DNA from: an uncultured Duganella sp.
GTDB lineage: Bacteria; Pseudomonadota; Gammaproteobacteria; Burkholderiales; Burkholderiaceae
Assembly (NCBI GenBank): GCA_946482635.1
Contig: CAMLSG010000001.1
Coordinates: forward strand, 10,339 to 74,338
Reading direction: 5' to 3'
Length of the DNA: 64,000 nucleotides
A program made the position numbers and the translations under genes. The notes beneath the pieces are model-generated. The model ran no database searches, was not told the origin of the DNA, and was given only the letters and a program-made list of their open reading frames with translations. Below, in pieces: positions 63,051 through 64,000 of the stretch. How positions within the stretch are numbered: the stretch's first letter is position 1; each line of letters opens with the position of its first letter.

Positions 63051-64000
63051 ATGTACCAACATATCAAAGTACCTGCCGACGGCCAGAAAATCACCGTTAA
63101 CGCCGATTTTTCCCTGAACGTGCCTGACACCCCGATCATTCCTTACCTGGAGGGCGATGGCACCGGCGTGGACATCACCCCGGTGATGATCAAGGTGGTG
63201 GATGCGGCGGTTGCCAAGTCCTATGGCGGCAAGCGCAAGATCAGCTGGATGGAAATCTTCGCCGGCGAGAAGTCGACCAAGGTCTACGGCCCGGACGTGT
63301 GGCTGCCGGAAGAAACCCTCAAGGTACTGAAGGACTATGTGGTGTCGATCAAGGGCCCGCTGACCACCCCGGTCGGCGGCGGCATCCGCTCCCTGAACGT
63401 GGCCCTGCGCCAGGAGCTGGACCTGTACGTCTGCCTGCGCCCGGTGCGCTACTTCAAGGGCGTGCCTTCGCCAGTGCGCGAGCCTGAGAAGACCGACATG
63501 GTGATCTTCCGCGAAAACTCGGAAGACATCTACGCCGGCATCGAGTGGCAGGAAGGCTCGGAAGGCGCCAAGAAGCTGATCGAGTTCCTGACCAAGGAAA
63601 TGGGCGTGAAGAAGATCCGCTTCCCTGGCACCTCCGGCATCGGCGTCAAGCCGGTTTCGCGCGAAGGCACCGAGCGCCTGGTGCGCAAGGCGATCCAGTA
63701 CGCGATCGACAACGACAAGCCATCCGTGACCATCGTCCACAAGGGCAACATCATGAAGTACACCGAAGGTGGCTTCCGTGACTGGGCTTACGAGCTGGCG
63801 CAGAAGGAATTCGGCGCCGAGCTGATCGACGGCGGCCCATGGTGCAAGTTCAAGAATCCGAAGACCGGCCGCGAGATTACGGTCAAGGATTCGATCGCCG
63901 ACGCGTTCCTGCAGCAGATCCTGCTGCGTCCGGCGGAGTACTCGGTGATCGCCACCCTGAACCTGAACGGCGACTACATCTCCGACGCGCTGGCGGCACA
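63051..64000 (+). CDS. icd: NADP-dependent isocitrate dehydrogenase, 3' end cut by window
   Basis: First 316 residues of isocitrate dehydrogenase, running off the window end without a stop. Family landmarks: [39 protein letters not shown] with the serine (about residue 114) that AceK phosphorylates in E. coli, [27 protein letters not shown] and the late [14 protein letters not shown]. The E. coli-type homodimeric enzyme is clearly indicated. It decarboxylates isocitrate to 2-oxoglutarate in the TCA cycle. CGGAGAA precedes the ATG at 63051. Confidence 0.95.
   Translation, partial: MYQHIKVPADGQKITVNADFSLNVPDTPIIPYLEGDGTGVDITPVMIKVVDAAVAKSYGGKRKISWMEIFAGEKSTKVYGPDVWLPEETLKVLKDYVVSIKGPLTTPVGGGIRSLNVALRQELDLYVCLRPVRYFKGVPSPVREPEKTDMVIFRENSEDIYAGIEWQEGSEGAKKLIEFLTKEMGVKKIRFPGTSGIGVKPVSREGTERLVRKAIQYAIDNDKPSVTIVHKGNIMKYTEGGFRDWAYELAQKEFGAELIDGGPWCKFKNPKTGREITVKDSIADAFLQQILLRPAEYSVIATLNLNGDYISDALAA

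Overview
The window looks like a chromosomal segment of a GC-rich betaproteobacterium, most likely Burkholderiales of the Oxalobacteraceae type (Massilia/Duganella/Janthinobacterium-like). This rests on an XrtB/PEP-CTERM exopolysaccharide locus of the EpsA/EpsL/EpsD-I type, a CoA-dependent 2-aminobenzoate cluster, a secretion cluster mixing type II and type IV pilus genes, and overall gene style. No database search was possible, so family names come from motif recognition.

Layout. (1) 47-7799: a tight plus-strand catabolic operon for aerobic 2-aminobenzoate (anthranilate) breakdown through CoA thioesters: ligase, two-domain monooxygenase/reductase, SDR, MarR regulator, enoyl-CoA hydratase, acyl-CoA dehydrogenase and a RidA enamine/imine deaminase. 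(2) 7842-12068: a PEP-CTERM protein, trxB (convergent, 3' overlap), a small coiled-coil membrane protein, tRNA-Arg(CCT) and the ABC-F ATPase uup. (3) 12197-40538: a 28 kb plus-strand exopolysaccharide/exosortase locus. It holds a CAAX-protease-like protein, EpsL outer-membrane protein, undecaprenyl-phosphate sugar transferase, EpsD, EpsE, EpsF, EpsG, exosortase B, EpsI, a Wzy-like polymerase, a secreted heparinase II/III-like lyase, a flippase, five glycosyltransferases, an adenylate-forming enzyme, a second heparinase-like protein, an AlgD-type GDP-mannose dehydrogenase, two sugar nucleotidyltransferases and a TIGR03790-like protein. The AlgD/ManC pair predicts GDP-mannuronate as a precursor, so the polymer probably contains a uronic acid that the lyase-like proteins could attack.

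(4) 40646-46247: a secreted ExeM/NucH-type nuclease in an operon with a PEP-CTERM protein, a response regulator with a degenerate receiver (Glu at the phospho-acceptor position) overlapping the LuxR-type regulator epsA, and a small lipoprotein. (5) 46293-50241 (minus): a PEP-CTERM protein followed by a large S8 peptidase. (6) 50579-59913: a secretion/pilus-like operon combining GspG, GspF, GspE and a secretin with PilM/N/O/P-like proteins and three further pseudopilins, the last with a long proline/glutamate tail. (7) 59920-64000: housekeeping genes murJ, rpsT and rluE, an Ala/Ser low-complexity exported protein, and a 3'-truncated icd.

How it fits together. Three PEP-CTERM proteins (7842, 43649, 49501) sit within about 30 kb of the exosortase that should process them. 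EpsA, probable regulator of the polysaccharide locus, lies about 23 kb past the exosortase rather than at the head of the locus. A secretion machine and likely exported substrates (nuclease, S8 protease, lyase) share the region, so the window reads as a matrix/surface-building island between catabolic and housekeeping blocks. The strongest leads are the unphosphorylatable-looking receiver fused by overlap to epsA, the type II/type IV hybrid machine with its proline-tailed pseudopilin, the PEP-CTERM/S8 pair, and the mannuronate-plus-lyase inference for the polymer.
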